Shown here: positions 18,010 through 27,780 of the stretch, piece after piece | Layout: each line of letters starts with the position of its first letter | Position numbering within the stretch: position 1 is the stretch's first letter | Assembly (NCBI RefSeq): GCF_015999545.1 | Contig: NZ_CP065546.1 | Span: 1,116,001 to 1,180,000 of the forward strand | DNA: 64,000 bases | Reading direction: 5' to 3' | Source: Lysinibacillus sp. JNUCC-52 | Lineage (GTDB): Bacteria; Bacillota; Bacilli; Bacillales_A; Planococcaceae | Translations under genes and position numbers: made by a program | Notes under the pieces: generated by a model | What the model saw: the letters and a program-made list of their open reading frames with translations, nothing else | Databases searched by the model: none | Told to the model about the DNA's origin: nothing

Positions 18010-18783
18010 TTATTCAGCTTTTAAGCCTTCGATAAACTCAGCTAACTTTTGAAGATCTTCATCAGAACCTGTCCATAGACCTGCTGGCATTTTACCACTT
18101 GGTGAACCATTGTGTGCAATGTCTATAATTTCATCAGCTGTTAAGCCTGTATTCATAAGTGTTGGCGCACCAGCACCACCTTCTAAGCCTTCACCATGAC
18201 ATGTAATACATGCAGAGCCAGCATAGATTTGGTAACCTTCTGAGCCTTTATCAAACTCTACAGTTTCTACGATAGCACCTTGAATTTTTTGAGCTTCCCA
18301 GTCATGATTAACAACTGACTCCCAAGTTAAATAGAACATAGCAGCCAATGTTAATAACATAAACGCTGTTGGTAACGGGCGTTTAGACGGACGGCGTTCT
18401 GGACTCTTATCTAAAAATGGCATTAATAATAGCGCTCCAAATGCTAGACCTGGAATGACAATTGCTCCGATAACATTATATGGACCAGAAGCAAATGAGT
18501 ATTTTAAGAGTTGGTACATGAATAAGAAGTACCAGTCCGGTAATGGCGTGTATGCTCTTGTTGGATCAGCTGGCCCTTCAAGTGGAGATGGGTGAGCGAC
18601 TGTTAACAATAAATAACCGATTAAGAAAACAGCACCTACCATCCATTCTTTTAGTAAGAAGTTCGGCCAGAAAGCTTCAGTTTTACCTGGATATTCGGAA
18701 TAATCCTTTGGAACGTTCGGCATTCTGTGATTCGCTTTAATACGAGAATCGCCGACAAATTTCATTCCTTTTCCGCGATGCAT
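18010..18783 (-). CDS. qcrC: menaquinol:cytochrome c reductase, cytochrome b/c subunit
   Basis: 257 residues. The N-terminal half has three membrane helices equivalent to subunit IV of the b6f complex (VGAVFLIGYLLLTVAHPSPLEGPADP, WYFLFMYQLLKY). The C-terminal part is a c-type cytochrome with heme motif CITCHGEG near residue 195 and an axial methionine candidate in SGKMPAG. This split-b plus fused-c design is the Bacillus-type complex. RBS AAAGGAGGGG. Last gene of qcrABC. Confidence 0.96.
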   Translation of the reverse strand: MHRGKGMKFVGDSRIKANHRMPNVPKDYSEYPGKTEAFWPNFLLKEWMVGAVFLIGYLLLTVAHPSPLEGPADPTRAYTPLPDWYFLFMYQLLKYSFASGPYNVIGAIVIPGLAFGALLLMPFLDKSPERRPSKRPLPTAFMLLTLAAMFYLTWESVVNHDWEAQKIQGAIVETVEFDKGSEGYQIYAGSACITCHGEGLEGGAGAPTLMNTGLTADEIIDIAHNGSPSGKMPAGLWTGSDEDLQKLAEFIEGLKAE

Positions 18784-18825
18784 AGTGTCCCCTCCTTTAA
18801 AAAATCATCGAACCGTCAAGAATTA

Positions 18826-19500
18826 TTACAACGGCCCTGAAATTCCTTGACGACGAATCATGATAAAGTGTGCTGCAAGTAACCCAAACAATACTGCAGG
18901 CAAGAAGAATACATGAATCGCAAAGAATCGTGTTAACGTTTGAGCACCAAGAATAGTACTGTCACCCGCTAATAATACTTTAATCATCGAACCAATAAAT
19001 GGTACAGATGCCGCAATTTCGATACCTACTTTAGTAGCGAACAATGCTTTCATATCCCATGGTAATAAGTATCCTGTAAAGCCAAGACCCATCATTACAC
19101 CAAAAATACCTACACCAACCATCCAGTTTAACTCACGAGGTTTCTTATAAGAACCAGTGAAGAATACACGAAGCGTATGTAAGAACATCATTACAATTAC
19201 TAATGAAGCTCCCCAGTGGTGCATACCGCGTACGATTTCACCAAATGCTACTTCGTTTTGTAAATAATAAACTGATTTCCAAGCATTCACGACGTCTGGT
19301 ACATAGTACATTGTTAAGAACATACCAGATAGAATTTGAATTACTGTGATGAAAAATGTTAATCCACCGAAGCAGTAAACGAATGCTGAAAAATGGTGTG
19401 CAGGGTTCACGTGCTCTGGCACTTCGTGGTCGGCAATATCACGCCAGATTGGTGTAATATCTAATCGTTCATCGACCCAATCATAAATTTTGTTTAGCAC
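18826..19500 (-). CDS. qcrB: menaquinol:cytochrome c reductase, cytochrome b subunit
   Basis: 224 residues, four membrane helices of the cytochrome b6 type. Heme-ligating histidines are in MHHWGASLVIVMMFLHTLRVF and FFAIHVFFLPAVLFGLLAAHF; GYLLPWDMKALFATKVG contains the quinol-site region. The start codon is GTG, supported by AAGGGGGT upstream. It oxidises menaquinol made with the hepS/hepT/menG products encoded downstream. Confidence 0.96.
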   Translation of the reverse strand: MLNKIYDWVDERLDITPIWRDIADHEVPEHVNPAHHFSAFVYCFGGLTFFITVIQILSGMFLTMYYVPDVVNAWKSVYYLQNEVAFGEIVRGMHHWGASLVIVMMFLHTLRVFFTGSYKKPRELNWMVGVGIFGVMMGLGFTGYLLPWDMKALFATKVGIEIAASVPFIGSMIKVLLAGDSTILGAQTLTRFFAIHVFFLPAVLFGLLAAHFIMIRRQGISGPL

Positions 19501-19522
19501 TGAATTCGTACCCCCTTACAAA

Positions 19523-20026
19523 TTAAACTAGAGTATTTGCTCTTGCTGGACCAATCTCTAAATAACCATCTTTTTCTTGTACTTCAAATTCATCCAACGG
19601 ACCTAGAGGCGGTGTACCTGCAATGTTTTTCCCGTTTTTCTCGTAACGCCCTGCATGACAAGGACAGAAGAATTGATTTGGGTGTGCTGAATCGCCATTC
19701 CAGTCCACCATACATCCTAAATGCTTACAAACAGGTGATAGCGCAATTATTTGGTCGCCTTCTTTGTAAACCCAAGCTACGTCTGTAACATTAGATTTGT
19801 ACCAAGCGTCAACTTGCTCATAAGTGAAGTCAACTTTAACTGGCTCTGAAGTAAGGTCAGCGACTTTATGTTCGGTTTTGATAAAATCCCCACCTTCATG
19901 CTTTTGTAAAACTGGGTCAATTGCAAAACGAACCATTGGCATCAACATACCTGCCGCCATAAATCCGCCAACACCAGTGAGTGTGTAGCTTAGAAATTGA
20001 CGACGTGAAACTCGATTGTTACTCAT
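19523..20026 (-). CDS. qcrA: menaquinol:cytochrome c reductase, Rieske iron-sulfur subunit
   Basis: 167 residues. A twin-arginine start (SRRQFLSYTLTGVGGFMAAG) precedes one membrane anchor. The [2Fe-2S] ligands are in CKHLGC and CPCHAGRY. It accepts electrons from menaquinol in the bc complex. First gene of qcrABC; the 154 bp upstream contain no other gene and should hold the operon promoter. Confidence 0.96.
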   Translation of the reverse strand: MSNNRVSRRQFLSYTLTGVGGFMAAGMLMPMVRFAIDPVLQKHEGGDFIKTEHKVADLTSEPVKVDFTYEQVDAWYKSNVTDVAWVYKEGDQIIALSPVCKHLGCMVDWNGDSAHPNQFFCPCHAGRYEKNGKNIAGTPPLGPLDEFEVQEKDGYLEIGPARANTLV

Positions 20027-20180
20027 CCTTTTCCCCCCTCTAACTTAAAGGTCAGTCCAACGGACATACTTTTACAAATAGTAATACTAGGACATATCTA
20101 TGATATATCAAGTCCATAGCTTGGTCAATATAGCATTCTGTGGAAACCTGGAGAATGTGAACATTTATTGAAACAAATTG

Positions 20181-20630
20181 CTAATTTTGTGACCATTTGG
20201 TCGAAAATACAGGTATTACTTGGCGCAACTGATCTTCGAGAATGGTTTGTTTCACGTTCATATTCATGGATTCTAGTGGAATAGCTGGTAACCAAATAAT
20301 ATTTACAACATCTCCAATATTTGTCCAAAAATGGTCACAAGTAATGAAGAACACATGCTTAAAGCCAGCAGTATGTAATTGTGTTTCTAATTGCACTGGC
20401 ATTTCTTCATTTTTCAAAGCAGTACTATACGAAAATGGTGGCATGACTAGTAAGCGACCTCTAAACTGTTGTTCAATAAAAGCTGTAAGCGATAACAAAA
20501 AATCTGATTCTGCGCCACTTTGCTTTAATTTTTCAGCAGTAAGATCGATTCCTACAAGTGGAATAATTGCCGTATCGATAAAATCCTTCTGCGCTAAAAA
20601 CGATGTCACATCGTTTGCATTAAAATACAT
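20181..20630 (-). CDS. ypiF: DUF2487 protein (YpiF)
   Basis: 149 residues from the ATG at 20630, chosen because GGGGGG lies upstream and the aligned family begins at this point (MYFNANDVTSFL). The frame is open for 27 more codons. The protein is soluble, with no recognised catalytic motif. It sits between reoY and qcrA exactly as ypiF does in B. subtilis. Function unknown. Confidence 0.85.
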   Translation of the reverse strand: MYFNANDVTSFLAQKDFIDTAIIPLVGIDLTAEKLKQSGAESDFLLSLTAFIEQQFRGRLLVMPPFSYSTALKNEEMPVQLETQLHTAGFKHVFFITCDHFWTNIGDVVNIIWLPAIPLESMNMNVKQTILEDQLRQVIPVFSTKWSQN

Positions 20631-20780
20631 CCAATAACCCCCCAACTGTAACAAATATAAAAATGCCCTTTTCCACTCTTTTATAGGATAACCAATAAAA
20701 AGTGAAAACAATCATTCACTAGTCATGTTACCATATAGAGGTGGATAAAGGGCATTCAAATTTTACCTATTGACTTAACA

Positions 20781-21338
20781 CTATTGTAAATTAGCAGTTT
20801 CTTTTAAAACTTGTAACAAATTTGACAATTCATAAAATCGTTCTTCATCGCCTTTATCTAGGGCTTCATCAATTTGTGCAAGTAATTTTTCTTCTTGGAA
20901 TACGAGTAAACTATTGGAAAGTAACTCTTCTGCCAGTAAACGATCCTTTTCACTAACAATTAATGTTTCTGGCATATAAGGGTTTTCTTCAAGAACTGCT
21001 AAGTATTGTGCACTTGGCGGTATATTTGGGAAGTTTAATTGTATATACATATCTTCTTGTTCATGTAAACGTAAGTCATGGAACGATTTCTCAGCATCGG
21101 CTGTCATCACATTGCCTTTATAAAAACGAAATGGTACACCTGTTGAGTCTACTGTAGACATCACCATTGCTCTAGGACAATAGTGAGCTTCTTCTACAAA
21201 CCGTATTCGTTTTAACAACTCATCATTACTTAATAAGTAATTTAAAATCCATACACACTCACGACGTTTTAATTGGTAATTTTTTAAAAACCAGCGAACA
21301 AATGCTTTTTTATCGACAACTGATACAGAAGCAGTCAT
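20781..21338 (-). CDS. reoY: UPF0302 protein ReoY (YpiB)
   Basis: 185 residues from ATG 21338, which follows AAAGGAGGGAG. An N-terminal helical region (FVRWFLKNYQLKRRECVWIL) and a C-terminal acidic helical tail match YpiB. In Listeria ReoY and the TPR partner ReoM/ReoY system promote ClpCP-mediated degradation of MurA and so limit peptidoglycan synthesis. The adjacent TPR gene ypiA/reoM-context supports this family, but target specificity is inferred. Confidence 0.85.
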   Translation of the reverse strand: MTASVSVVDKKAFVRWFLKNYQLKRRECVWILNYLLSNDELLKRIRFVEEAHYCPRAMVMSTVDSTGVPFRFYKGNVMTADAEKSFHDLRLHEQEDMYIQLNFPNIPPSAQYLAVLEENPYMPETLIVSEKDRLLAEELLSNSLLVFQEEKLLAQIDEALDKGDEERFYELSNLLQVLKETANLQ

Positions 21339-21352
21339 ACCCACTCCCTCCT

Positions 21353-22621
21353 TTACTCTAATTCTAAGCCTTCTAACATCTCTTGCCATTGTGGTTCACT
21401 TGGTTGAAGCTTGATTAAATGACCGAGAACTTCTTTAACTTCTGAACGCTTGCCTTCTTCTAATAAGAAATAAACATATTTTTCTAAAAATGCTGCGTCT
21501 TCCTTAAAATCAGTATATGCCAAACGGTAAAATTCGTATGCACGGTCGTACAATTCTAAATTTGCATATGCATCTGCAGCGTAAGGGTATAAAGTTATCC
21601 ATTCAAAATCATTTTTTTGTAATGTCTCAAATAATTCAACGACATCCTCATAGCGTTCTTGTTGATTAAATATGGAAATTAGTGTTAGCACCGCTTCCAT
21701 ATATTCAGGATCTAAAGCAATGGCTTCTCGTAAATAATTTTCTGCTTCTTCTGGCAGAGCATTTTTTAATGCCATTTTACCCGCAAATAAGAATAATGAT
21801 TTATCGTACTCATCGCGCTTCAAGCCTTCTTTAATGGCTGCGTAAGCTTTGTTATTGTCCTCAGTCATGGCATAGCTTTCCGCTAGCAATAAATAAGCTG
21901 AGAAATAGTCAGGGTCTAATTCTTTTAAGTCCTCTAATTGCTTAATAGCCAACTCATATTTTTGCGATTGGAACGCAGCATATGCAGCACCAAATAAAGT
22001 ATCTGGCTTCACTTCGTCATCTAGCGCTGTTAAATAATAGTCTAAGGCTGTTTCATAGGCAGCGCCCGCACGATATACTTCGGCTAGTCGTTCGACAAGA
22101 CTGACGCCTGCAAATTCCTCTTGTTGTTCATGTAATTCTTCGTAAAGGCGTGCTGCCTCTAGAAAACGTCCTGTCTCAAATAATAACTCTGCTTTAGCAA
22201 AATGTAGTAGTGGCTCATCAGGTAAGATGGCTAACGCCTCATTAATACGTTTTTCTGCCACTTCAAATAAACCTTGCATTTGATAATAATCGGCTAGCAC
22301 TAGTAATGCTTGCGGGTATTCGGGGGCTGTATCTTCGACTGCTAATAACATGTCTAATGCCTCGTCCTCATCGCCAAGCTCCATTAAGACGTTGGCACGG
22401 TCAATTTTTATTTGTGCCTCCTCTGGGAATAAAAATTGCAGATGCTCCAGTACACGGTCCGCTTCTTTCATGTAACCATATTGCATAAAAACTTCCGCTA
22501 GTGCGTATATTTCCTCAGGTAATTCCTTCATTAAAAAGGCTTCGAGAAGCTGGTCTATTAAAGCTAAATCCCCTTGCTCAAGTGCTTGCATCATTTCCGT
22601 CATTGCATTATTCACAGTCAT
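21353..22621 (-). CDS. ypiA: tetratricopeptide-repeat protein (YpiA)
   Basis: 422 residues built almost wholly of TPR-like helical pairs (for example YPQALLVLADYYQMQGLFEVA, DYFSAYLLLAESYAMTEDN, EYMEAVLTLISIFNQQERYE). No signal peptide, so cytoplasmic. The family works with ReoY in control of MurA stability in Listeria and Bacillus. It is 14 bp upstream of reoY and probably co-transcribed. Confidence 0.88.
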   Translation of the reverse strand: MTVNNAMTEMMQALEQGDLALIDQLLEAFLMKELPEEIYALAEVFMQYGYMKEADRVLEHLQFLFPEEAQIKIDRANVLMELGDEDEALDMLLAVEDTAPEYPQALLVLADYYQMQGLFEVAEKRINEALAILPDEPLLHFAKAELLFETGRFLEAARLYEELHEQQEEFAGVSLVERLAEVYRAGAAYETALDYYLTALDDEVKPDTLFGAAYAAFQSQKYELAIKQLEDLKELDPDYFSAYLLLAESYAMTEDNNKAYAAIKEGLKRDEYDKSLFLFAGKMALKNALPEEAENYLREAIALDPEYMEAVLTLISIFNQQERYEDVVELFETLQKNDFEWITLYPYAADAYANLELYDRAYEFYRLAYTDFKEDAAFLEKYVYFLLEEGKRSEVKEVLGHLIKLQPSEPQWQEMLEGLELE

Positions 22622-22677
22622 TCACCTATTCTTTCATGTATATCTTTATGCTACAAAATATTTTCTTTTGAAACAAG

Positions 22678-22705
22678 AAAAAACTCCCCAAAAGGATTGG
22701 GGAGT
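22678..22705 (-). terminator. terminator after aroA
   Basis: Stem ACTCCCC/GGGGAGT followed on the minus strand by TTTTTTC. Confidence 0.85.
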
Positions 22706-22715
22706 CTAGTGTTGA

Positions 22716-24005
22716 CTATTTCTTCACAGATTCAACATGCTCGAAAAACGATGGGTAGGAAACCGCGATGCACTCTGCATCATCTAATGTCACTGCTCCA
22801 TCCGTTATTAACGCTGCCACAGCGCCCATCATACCGATACGGTGATCCCCGTATGTTTTCAAGCTTGCCCCATGTAATGGCGTAGGCCCTTCGATAATCA
22901 TACCATCCTCAGTTGCTTCAATATGCGCCCCTAATTTTTTTAGTTCATCCACTACTGCAGTAATGCGATCCGTTTCTTTAACTTTGAGCTCCTCAGCATC
23001 TCTAATAATTGTTTTACCGTGTGCCTGTGTTGCTAAAAGTGCAAGAATTGGAATTTCGTCAATTAATCTCGGAATCATATTTCCTTCAATAATAGTTTCT
23101 TTTAAAGTAGACGTTTCAACTGTAATTGTTGCAGTTGGCTCAGATTGACCGTCCTCATTTGCTACTATTGTAATAGAAGCCCCCATGTTCTGAAGAACTT
23201 CTATGATACCGTCACGTGTTGGATTAATCCCCACATTTTCTAAAACAATTTCACTATCAGGGCAAATGGCACCCGCCACTAAGAAAAATGCAGCAGATGA
23301 AATATCGCCAGGCACAGACACATGTGTGCCCGAAAGTGTTTGTCCGCCTTCAAAAGTAATTACACCATCCGCCACAGTTATTTGCGCCCCAAATTGGCGT
23401 AGCATACGCTCAGTATGGTCTCGTGATACTTCTGTTTCACGCACAACGGTTGTCCCTTGCGCACGTAAACCAGCTAATAAAATAGCTGATTTCACTTGGG
23501 CACTCGCAACAGGCATTTGATAGTCAATAGCTTGTAGCTGTGTTCCTTGGATGGCAAGAGGTGTATACTGACCATCTGCACGGCCTGTAATATGAGCACC
23601 CATTTGACGTAATGGGTCAATAACACGTCGCATTGGGCGTTTACCGATAGAGGCATCTCCCGTCATCACGCTATGCACTTTTGAACCAGCTAAAATTCCG
23701 AGCATTAAACGTGTTGTTGTACCAGAGTTCCCAGTGTAAAGCACCTCACTAGGTTCCTGCCAAGCTTCCATACCTGCGCTTTCGATCGTGACATTTGTAC
23801 CATCTACATCAATCTTCACACCAAGTTTGCGGAAACAATCAATAGTACTTAAACAATCTTCTCCAAGTAAAAAGCCTTCAACCGTTGTTTTCCCTGTTGC
23901 AATCGCCCCAAACATAACCGAACGATGTGAAACAGATTTATCACCAGGAATTGTTAATGTCCCTTGTAAAGACGGTTTGTTATACTGCAATACTTTTTCA
24001 CTCAT
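22716..24005 (-). CDS. aroA: 3-phosphoshikimate 1-carboxyvinyltransferase (EPSP synthase)
   Basis: 429 residues. GDKSVSHR (N-terminal, phosphate binding), [10 protein letters not shown] (PEP site region) and KVKETDRI are present. It condenses shikimate-3-phosphate with PEP. It has GNSGTT without the class I GNAGTAMR form, consistent with Firmicute class II EPSP synthases. Last gene of aroC-B-H-hisC-tyrA-aroA, separated from tyrA by 102 bp that contain a small hairpin. Confidence 0.96.
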   Translation of the reverse strand: MSEKVLQYNKPSLQGTLTIPGDKSVSHRSVMFGAIATGKTTVEGFLLGEDCLSTIDCFRKLGVKIDVDGTNVTIESAGMEAWQEPSEVLYTGNSGTTTRLMLGILAGSKVHSVMTGDASIGKRPMRRVIDPLRQMGAHITGRADGQYTPLAIQGTQLQAIDYQMPVASAQVKSAILLAGLRAQGTTVVRETEVSRDHTERMLRQFGAQITVADGVITFEGGQTLSGTHVSVPGDISSAAFFLVAGAICPDSEIVLENVGINPTRDGIIEVLQNMGASITIVANEDGQSEPTATITVETSTLKETIIEGNMIPRLIDEIPILALLATQAHGKTIIRDAEELKVKETDRITAVVDELKKLGAHIEATEDGMIIEGPTPLHGASLKTYGDHRIGMMGAVAALITDGAVTLDDAECIAVSYPSFFEHVESVKK

Positions 24006-24033
24006 AATTATCTCTCGCCTCCGTATGAAGATA

Positions 24034-24059
24034 GAAAGCGCCGATATATCGACGCTTTC
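24034..24059 (-). other. hairpin between tyrA and aroA
   Basis: GAAAGCG and CGCTTTC arms around GATATATC. There is no good U-tract on the minus strand, so it may be an RNA-stability or processing hairpin rather than a terminator. Confidence 0.45.
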
Positions 24060-24107
24060 TTCATTATATTTAGCCGTTTAACGCCTCTTAGACGTAGACG
24101 AACTAAT

Positions 24108-25205
24108 CTATGAAATATATGTTTCAAAATTTGCTCGCTTTTGAATACATGCTGCTGCACGTTCACGATCACTTTCACTTTGCAGACTTATCACAAGAAT
24201 ACCAAAGACATCTTCACGTGATTCTACAATTCGTAAATTTGTAATGCTGATTGCTTCTTCAGCGAGTAGGCCTGTTACCTCAGAAATGACCCCTGGATAG
24301 TCAGGCACATCCACATACAAGTCAAACGAAGTAAACATTGCTCCAGCACTAATTGGTAATTCATCACGTAGCTCTTTTGCAATAGCAAAATAACTTTCAA
24401 TATCTGCTGAGCTACCATTTAATAGCAGTTCTTTCACACGATCCATTTCAGCTTGCCAGCCTTCTAGCTGTGCTACTAATTCATCACGATTTTGCAGTGT
24501 AATATCGCGCCACAAAATAGGATTAGAGGATGCAATACGTGTCACATCTCTGAACCCCCCTGCTGCAAGTGAGCGTGTCATAGGGTATTCACCATTTTCC
24601 CCACCTAATTGATGCACTAGGGATGCTGCAATAACATGTGGAAAGTGACTAACTACAGCTGTCATATGATCGTGCTCACGCGCGGATACACTAACTACTT
24701 TTGCATGTGTAAATTTTAATAGGCTTTCTAGCTGAGCCATATTGATAATTTCTTCGCCTGCAAGTGGTGTCAGCATATAATACGCATTTTCGAAAAGATG
24801 CGCTTTCGCAGCTAATACACCACTTTTATGAGAGCCTGCCATCGGGTGTCCACCGATAAACGTAATTCCGAGCTCACGTAACTCACCAGCTTTTTGCATA
24901 ATCATTTTTTTCGTACTACCTGTATCTGTTACGATAACTTTATTTTTTAATGGCCATGTTTTTAATTGCTCCATCCATTCAAGCGTAGCGTTGACAGGCG
25001 TTCCAAAAATAATGATATCTACCTCTGCTGCAACGTCTTTTGGGTCTGTCACAATGTCATGAACAATATTTAATGTTTTGGCATGCTGGCGAGTTTTTTC
25101 ATCCATATCATAGCCAATAATTTTAGTTTCAGGTGCTTTTTGTAAAGCAAGAGCAATCGAGCCCCCAATCAAGCCTAAACCAATAACGAGCACTTTGCGT
25201 GTCAT
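24108..25205 (-). CDS. tyrA: prephenate dehydrogenase with ACT domain
   Basis: 365 residues. Rossmann motif GLGLIGGSIAL (9-19), GGHPMAGSHKSG with catalytic histidine region, and a C-terminal ACT domain (VPDYPGVISEVTGLLAEEAI, about 290-365) for feedback by tyrosine. It oxidises prephenate to 4-hydroxyphenylpyruvate. ATG overlaps the hisC stop (ATGA). Confidence 0.95.
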   Translation of the reverse strand: MTRKVLVIGLGLIGGSIALALQKAPETKIIGYDMDEKTRQHAKTLNIVHDIVTDPKDVAAEVDIIIFGTPVNATLEWMEQLKTWPLKNKVIVTDTGSTKKMIMQKAGELRELGITFIGGHPMAGSHKSGVLAAKAHLFENAYYMLTPLAGEEIINMAQLESLLKFTHAKVVSVSAREHDHMTAVVSHFPHVIAASLVHQLGGENGEYPMTRSLAAGGFRDVTRIASSNPILWRDITLQNRDELVAQLEGWQAEMDRVKELLLNGSSADIESYFAIAKELRDELPISAGAMFTSFDLYVDVPDYPGVISEVTGLLAEEAISITNLRIVESREDVFGILVISLQSESDRERAAACIQKRANFETYIS

Positions 25206-26302
25206 GCAAAAACCCCTTGTTCTTTTAACACTTCTTCAAGATGCGCTAATAATGCTGCATTTTGAGCTTCTGTACCAATAGTGACACGGATAAAACCTGG
25301 CGCACCTAGAGCATTACCACTTCGAATAATAAATCCACGCTTCATAAGCTCTTGGAAAACAACATCACTATCAGCATTCGTGTTAAAGAAAATAAAGTTT
25401 GTATCAGATGGGTAGTATTTCAAATTATGTTTTTCACAAAAATCAACGTATTGTTTTTTACCTATTTCATTTGCTGCACAGCAAGATTTTAAAAAGTCTT
25501 GATCACTTAATGCAATAGCAGCAACTGCTTGACTTAAAATCGTATTGTTAAATGGAGCACGTACTGGATCTAGTTTTGCAATTACTTCAGGTTGACCAAT
25601 TGCATAGCCTACTCGGAACGCGGCAAGACCGTATGCTTTAGAAAATGTGCGCATTAATAGTACATTGGGATACTCATCAATTAAAGGTAGAGTTTCTTTA
25701 TGTCCTGGGTGTGACACGTATTCGATGTATGCTTCATCTAAAACGACAAGTACATCGCTTGGGACTTGCGCTAAAAATGCACGTAAATCTGTATCTGCAA
25801 TAACGACACCAGTTGGATTATTCGGACTACATACCCACACAATCGAAGTGTGTTCATCAATTGCTGCTGCCATTGCGTTTAGGTCGTGCGCGCCTTCAAT
25901 ACAAGGAATTTTACGAACTTCTGCACCTTCAATTTCAGCATTATGAACGTATTGGGAGAATGATGGATCTGCCATGACTGTATTCACACCTGGATACAAC
26001 AGAGCACGAGTAAGAATTGCAATAATATCATCTGAACCATTTCCAAAAAGAAGCTGTGTTTCTTTGACACCTACATGTTTGGCCACAGCTGAACGTAAAT
26101 TTTGTGCGTAGCCGTCTGGATAAATTGCATAGTTTACTGCATTCTTTTGTAAATATGCTGTTACCTTAGGTGAGCATCCAAATGGGTTTTCATTTGATGC
26201 TAACTTTACGACTTCTTGTAGGCCAAATTCACGTTGTACTTCTTCAATTGGTTTACCTGGCTTATATGCTTGCATACCGTCCAATTGTTGTTTCCATTTC
26301 AT
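25202..26302 (-). CDS. hisC: histidinol-phosphate aminotransferase (also aromatic aminotransferase)
   Basis: 366 residues from ATG 26302, 9 bases after GGAG; the ATG three codons earlier abuts the RBS directly. Fold type I aminotransferase with NPNNPTG-type CSPNNPTGV, DEAYIEYV and RTFSKAYGLAAFRVGYA containing the PLP lysine. In Bacillus HisC serves both histidine and tyrosine/phenylalanine synthesis, explaining its place between aroH and tyrA. Confidence 0.95.
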   Translation of the reverse strand: MKWKQQLDGMQAYKPGKPIEEVQREFGLQEVVKLASNENPFGCSPKVTAYLQKNAVNYAIYPDGYAQNLRSAVAKHVGVKETQLLFGNGSDDIIAILTRALLYPGVNTVMADPSFSQYVHNAEIEGAEVRKIPCIEGAHDLNAMAAAIDEHTSIVWVCSPNNPTGVVIADTDLRAFLAQVPSDVLVVLDEAYIEYVSHPGHKETLPLIDEYPNVLLMRTFSKAYGLAAFRVGYAIGQPEVIAKLDPVRAPFNNTILSQAVAAIALSDQDFLKSCCAANEIGKKQYVDFCEKHNLKYYPSDTNFIFFNTNADSDVVFQELMKRGFIIRSGNALGAPGFIRVTIGTEAQNAALLAHLEEVLKEQGVFA

Positions 26303-26320
26303 CTTAAACATCTCCTCTTA

Positions 26321-26689
26321 TTATTTAGCTTGGGCTAAATCTGGTCTTAATTTCACTGCATCATTTAAATAAATGTGCTGCACATCTTTCTGCGCCATTT
26401 CCACATTCGCATGGATTAACACACGAATACATAATGGCAGGGCACCTGGTACGTCCATTTCATGCATACACATAACAGGGACATACTGCCAGCCGTCCAT
26501 TAACCTCACAGCACGCGCTGGAAACGCCGATGTAATATCTGGTGTCGTTGAAATTACGATTGAAGCAATGTCGTCAATCTCTACATGGTTTGCTGCCACC
26601 ACTTCACGTACTAATCTCGCTGTCTCATCCCATACAAGCTCTGGCTTGTCCAATTCAATTGTAATTGCACCTCTAAGTCCACGAATCAT
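26321..26689 (-). CDS. aroH: chorismate mutase, AroH type
   Basis: 122 residues, the monofunctional trimeric AroH fold. MIRGLRGAI opens the protein with the active-site arginine R7 region, and PVMCMHEMDVPGALPLCIRV gives the conserved middle. It rearranges chorismate to prephenate. ATG overlaps aroB stop (ATGA). In B. subtilis trpEDCFBA follows aroH; here hisC follows after 18 bp. Confidence 0.96.
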   Translation of the reverse strand: MIRGLRGAITIELDKPELVWDETARLVREVVAANHVEIDDIASIVISTTPDITSAFPARAVRLMDGWQYVPVMCMHEMDVPGALPLCIRVLIHANVEMAQKDVQHIYLNDAVKLRPDLAQAK

Positions 26690-27777
26690 ACAAGCACCTC
26701 CGCTAATAACTGTCGGAATTCAGCATCTATTTCTTTGCATTCTGCTAACTCAATTGGTCGCACAAAAGGTTTTCCAATTTCTTCAAGTAATACAAATTGT
26801 AGAACTCCGTATTCCGCTTTTTTATCTTTCAATAAATACTCTATTAATTGTTCAAATGAATAATCATTTACCGCTTCAAAAGGATAGCCATTTTTCAGCG
26901 CAAATTGTAAAAATGCTGTTGTGAATTCACGATTTAACTTACCATATCGTTCACTTAATAATAGACAATACACAAGCCCAATCATCACTGCTTCACCATG
27001 TGCAACTTTTCCATAACCCGCCGCTGCTTCAATGGCATGACCATATGTATGTCCTAAATTTAAATATTTGCGCACTGATTGCTCTGTTTCATCCTCAGAT
27101 ACGATTTTCGCCTTTACTTCAATTCCAGCTTTTAAGTGATTGGCCAATTCCGTAGTGCTAAAACGGATAACAGACTCTGCATCCATTAGCTCTTGGAGCC
27201 AAGCGGCATTCGATATCATCGCATGCTTAATGACCTCTGCAGTTCCAGAACGTACCTCGCGCTCAGATAAGCTTTCAATAAAGACAGTATCGTAAATTAC
27301 GCCTTCTGGCTGATAGAAAGCCCCAATCATATTTTTGCCTAATGGATGGTTAATAGCGGTCTTTCCGCCAACTGCTGAGTCATGAGCTAAAATTGTCGTT
27401 GGTATTTGTATAAAAGGCACTCCACGCATATATGTAGCTGCAACAAAGCCTGTTAAATCACCAACTGCTCCTCCACCAAATGCAAAAACAAATGATTTTC
27501 GTGAACATTTTTGTTCGAGTAAAAAAGTTTGTGCGGCATTGTATTGTTCAAATGTTTTACAAGCCTCACCACCTGGTAGCACAAATACCTCAAATGCATA
27601 CGGAAAATTCCCCTTGAAATATTCCCCTTGAGCAGCCCAAACATTGGCATCTGTAAAAACAATAATCTTATCTGCTTTTTGCAGTTTCTCATCAAACGTT
27701 TTAACTGCTTCGGCTAAAAAATTATGTCCAAGCACTACCTCATATTGATGTGATTTTGTTGCTACTGGTACACGCAT
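26686..27777 (-). CDS. aroB: 3-dehydroquinate synthase
   Basis: 363 residues. GGGAVGDLTGFVAATYMRG is the NAD/substrate loop (about 98-116); KYLNLGHTYGHAIE carries zinc-binding histidines, and HGEAVMIG the third. It converts DAHP to 3-dehydroquinate. It follows the aroC stop by 3 bp and overlaps aroH. Confidence 0.96.
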   Translation of the reverse strand: MRVPVATKSHQYEVVLGHNFLAEAVKTFDEKLQKADKIIVFTDANVWAAQGEYFKGNFPYAFEVFVLPGGEACKTFEQYNAAQTFLLEQKCSRKSFVFAFGGGAVGDLTGFVAATYMRGVPFIQIPTTILAHDSAVGGKTAINHPLGKNMIGAFYQPEGVIYDTVFIESLSEREVRSGTAEVIKHAMISNAAWLQELMDAESVIRFSTTELANHLKAGIEVKAKIVSEDETEQSVRKYLNLGHTYGHAIEAAAGYGKVAHGEAVMIGLVYCLLLSERYGKLNREFTTAFLQFALKNGYPFEAVNDYSFEQLIEYLLKDKKAEYGVLQFVLLEEIGKPFVRPIELAECKEIDAEFRQLLAEVLV

Positions 27778-27780
27778 ATA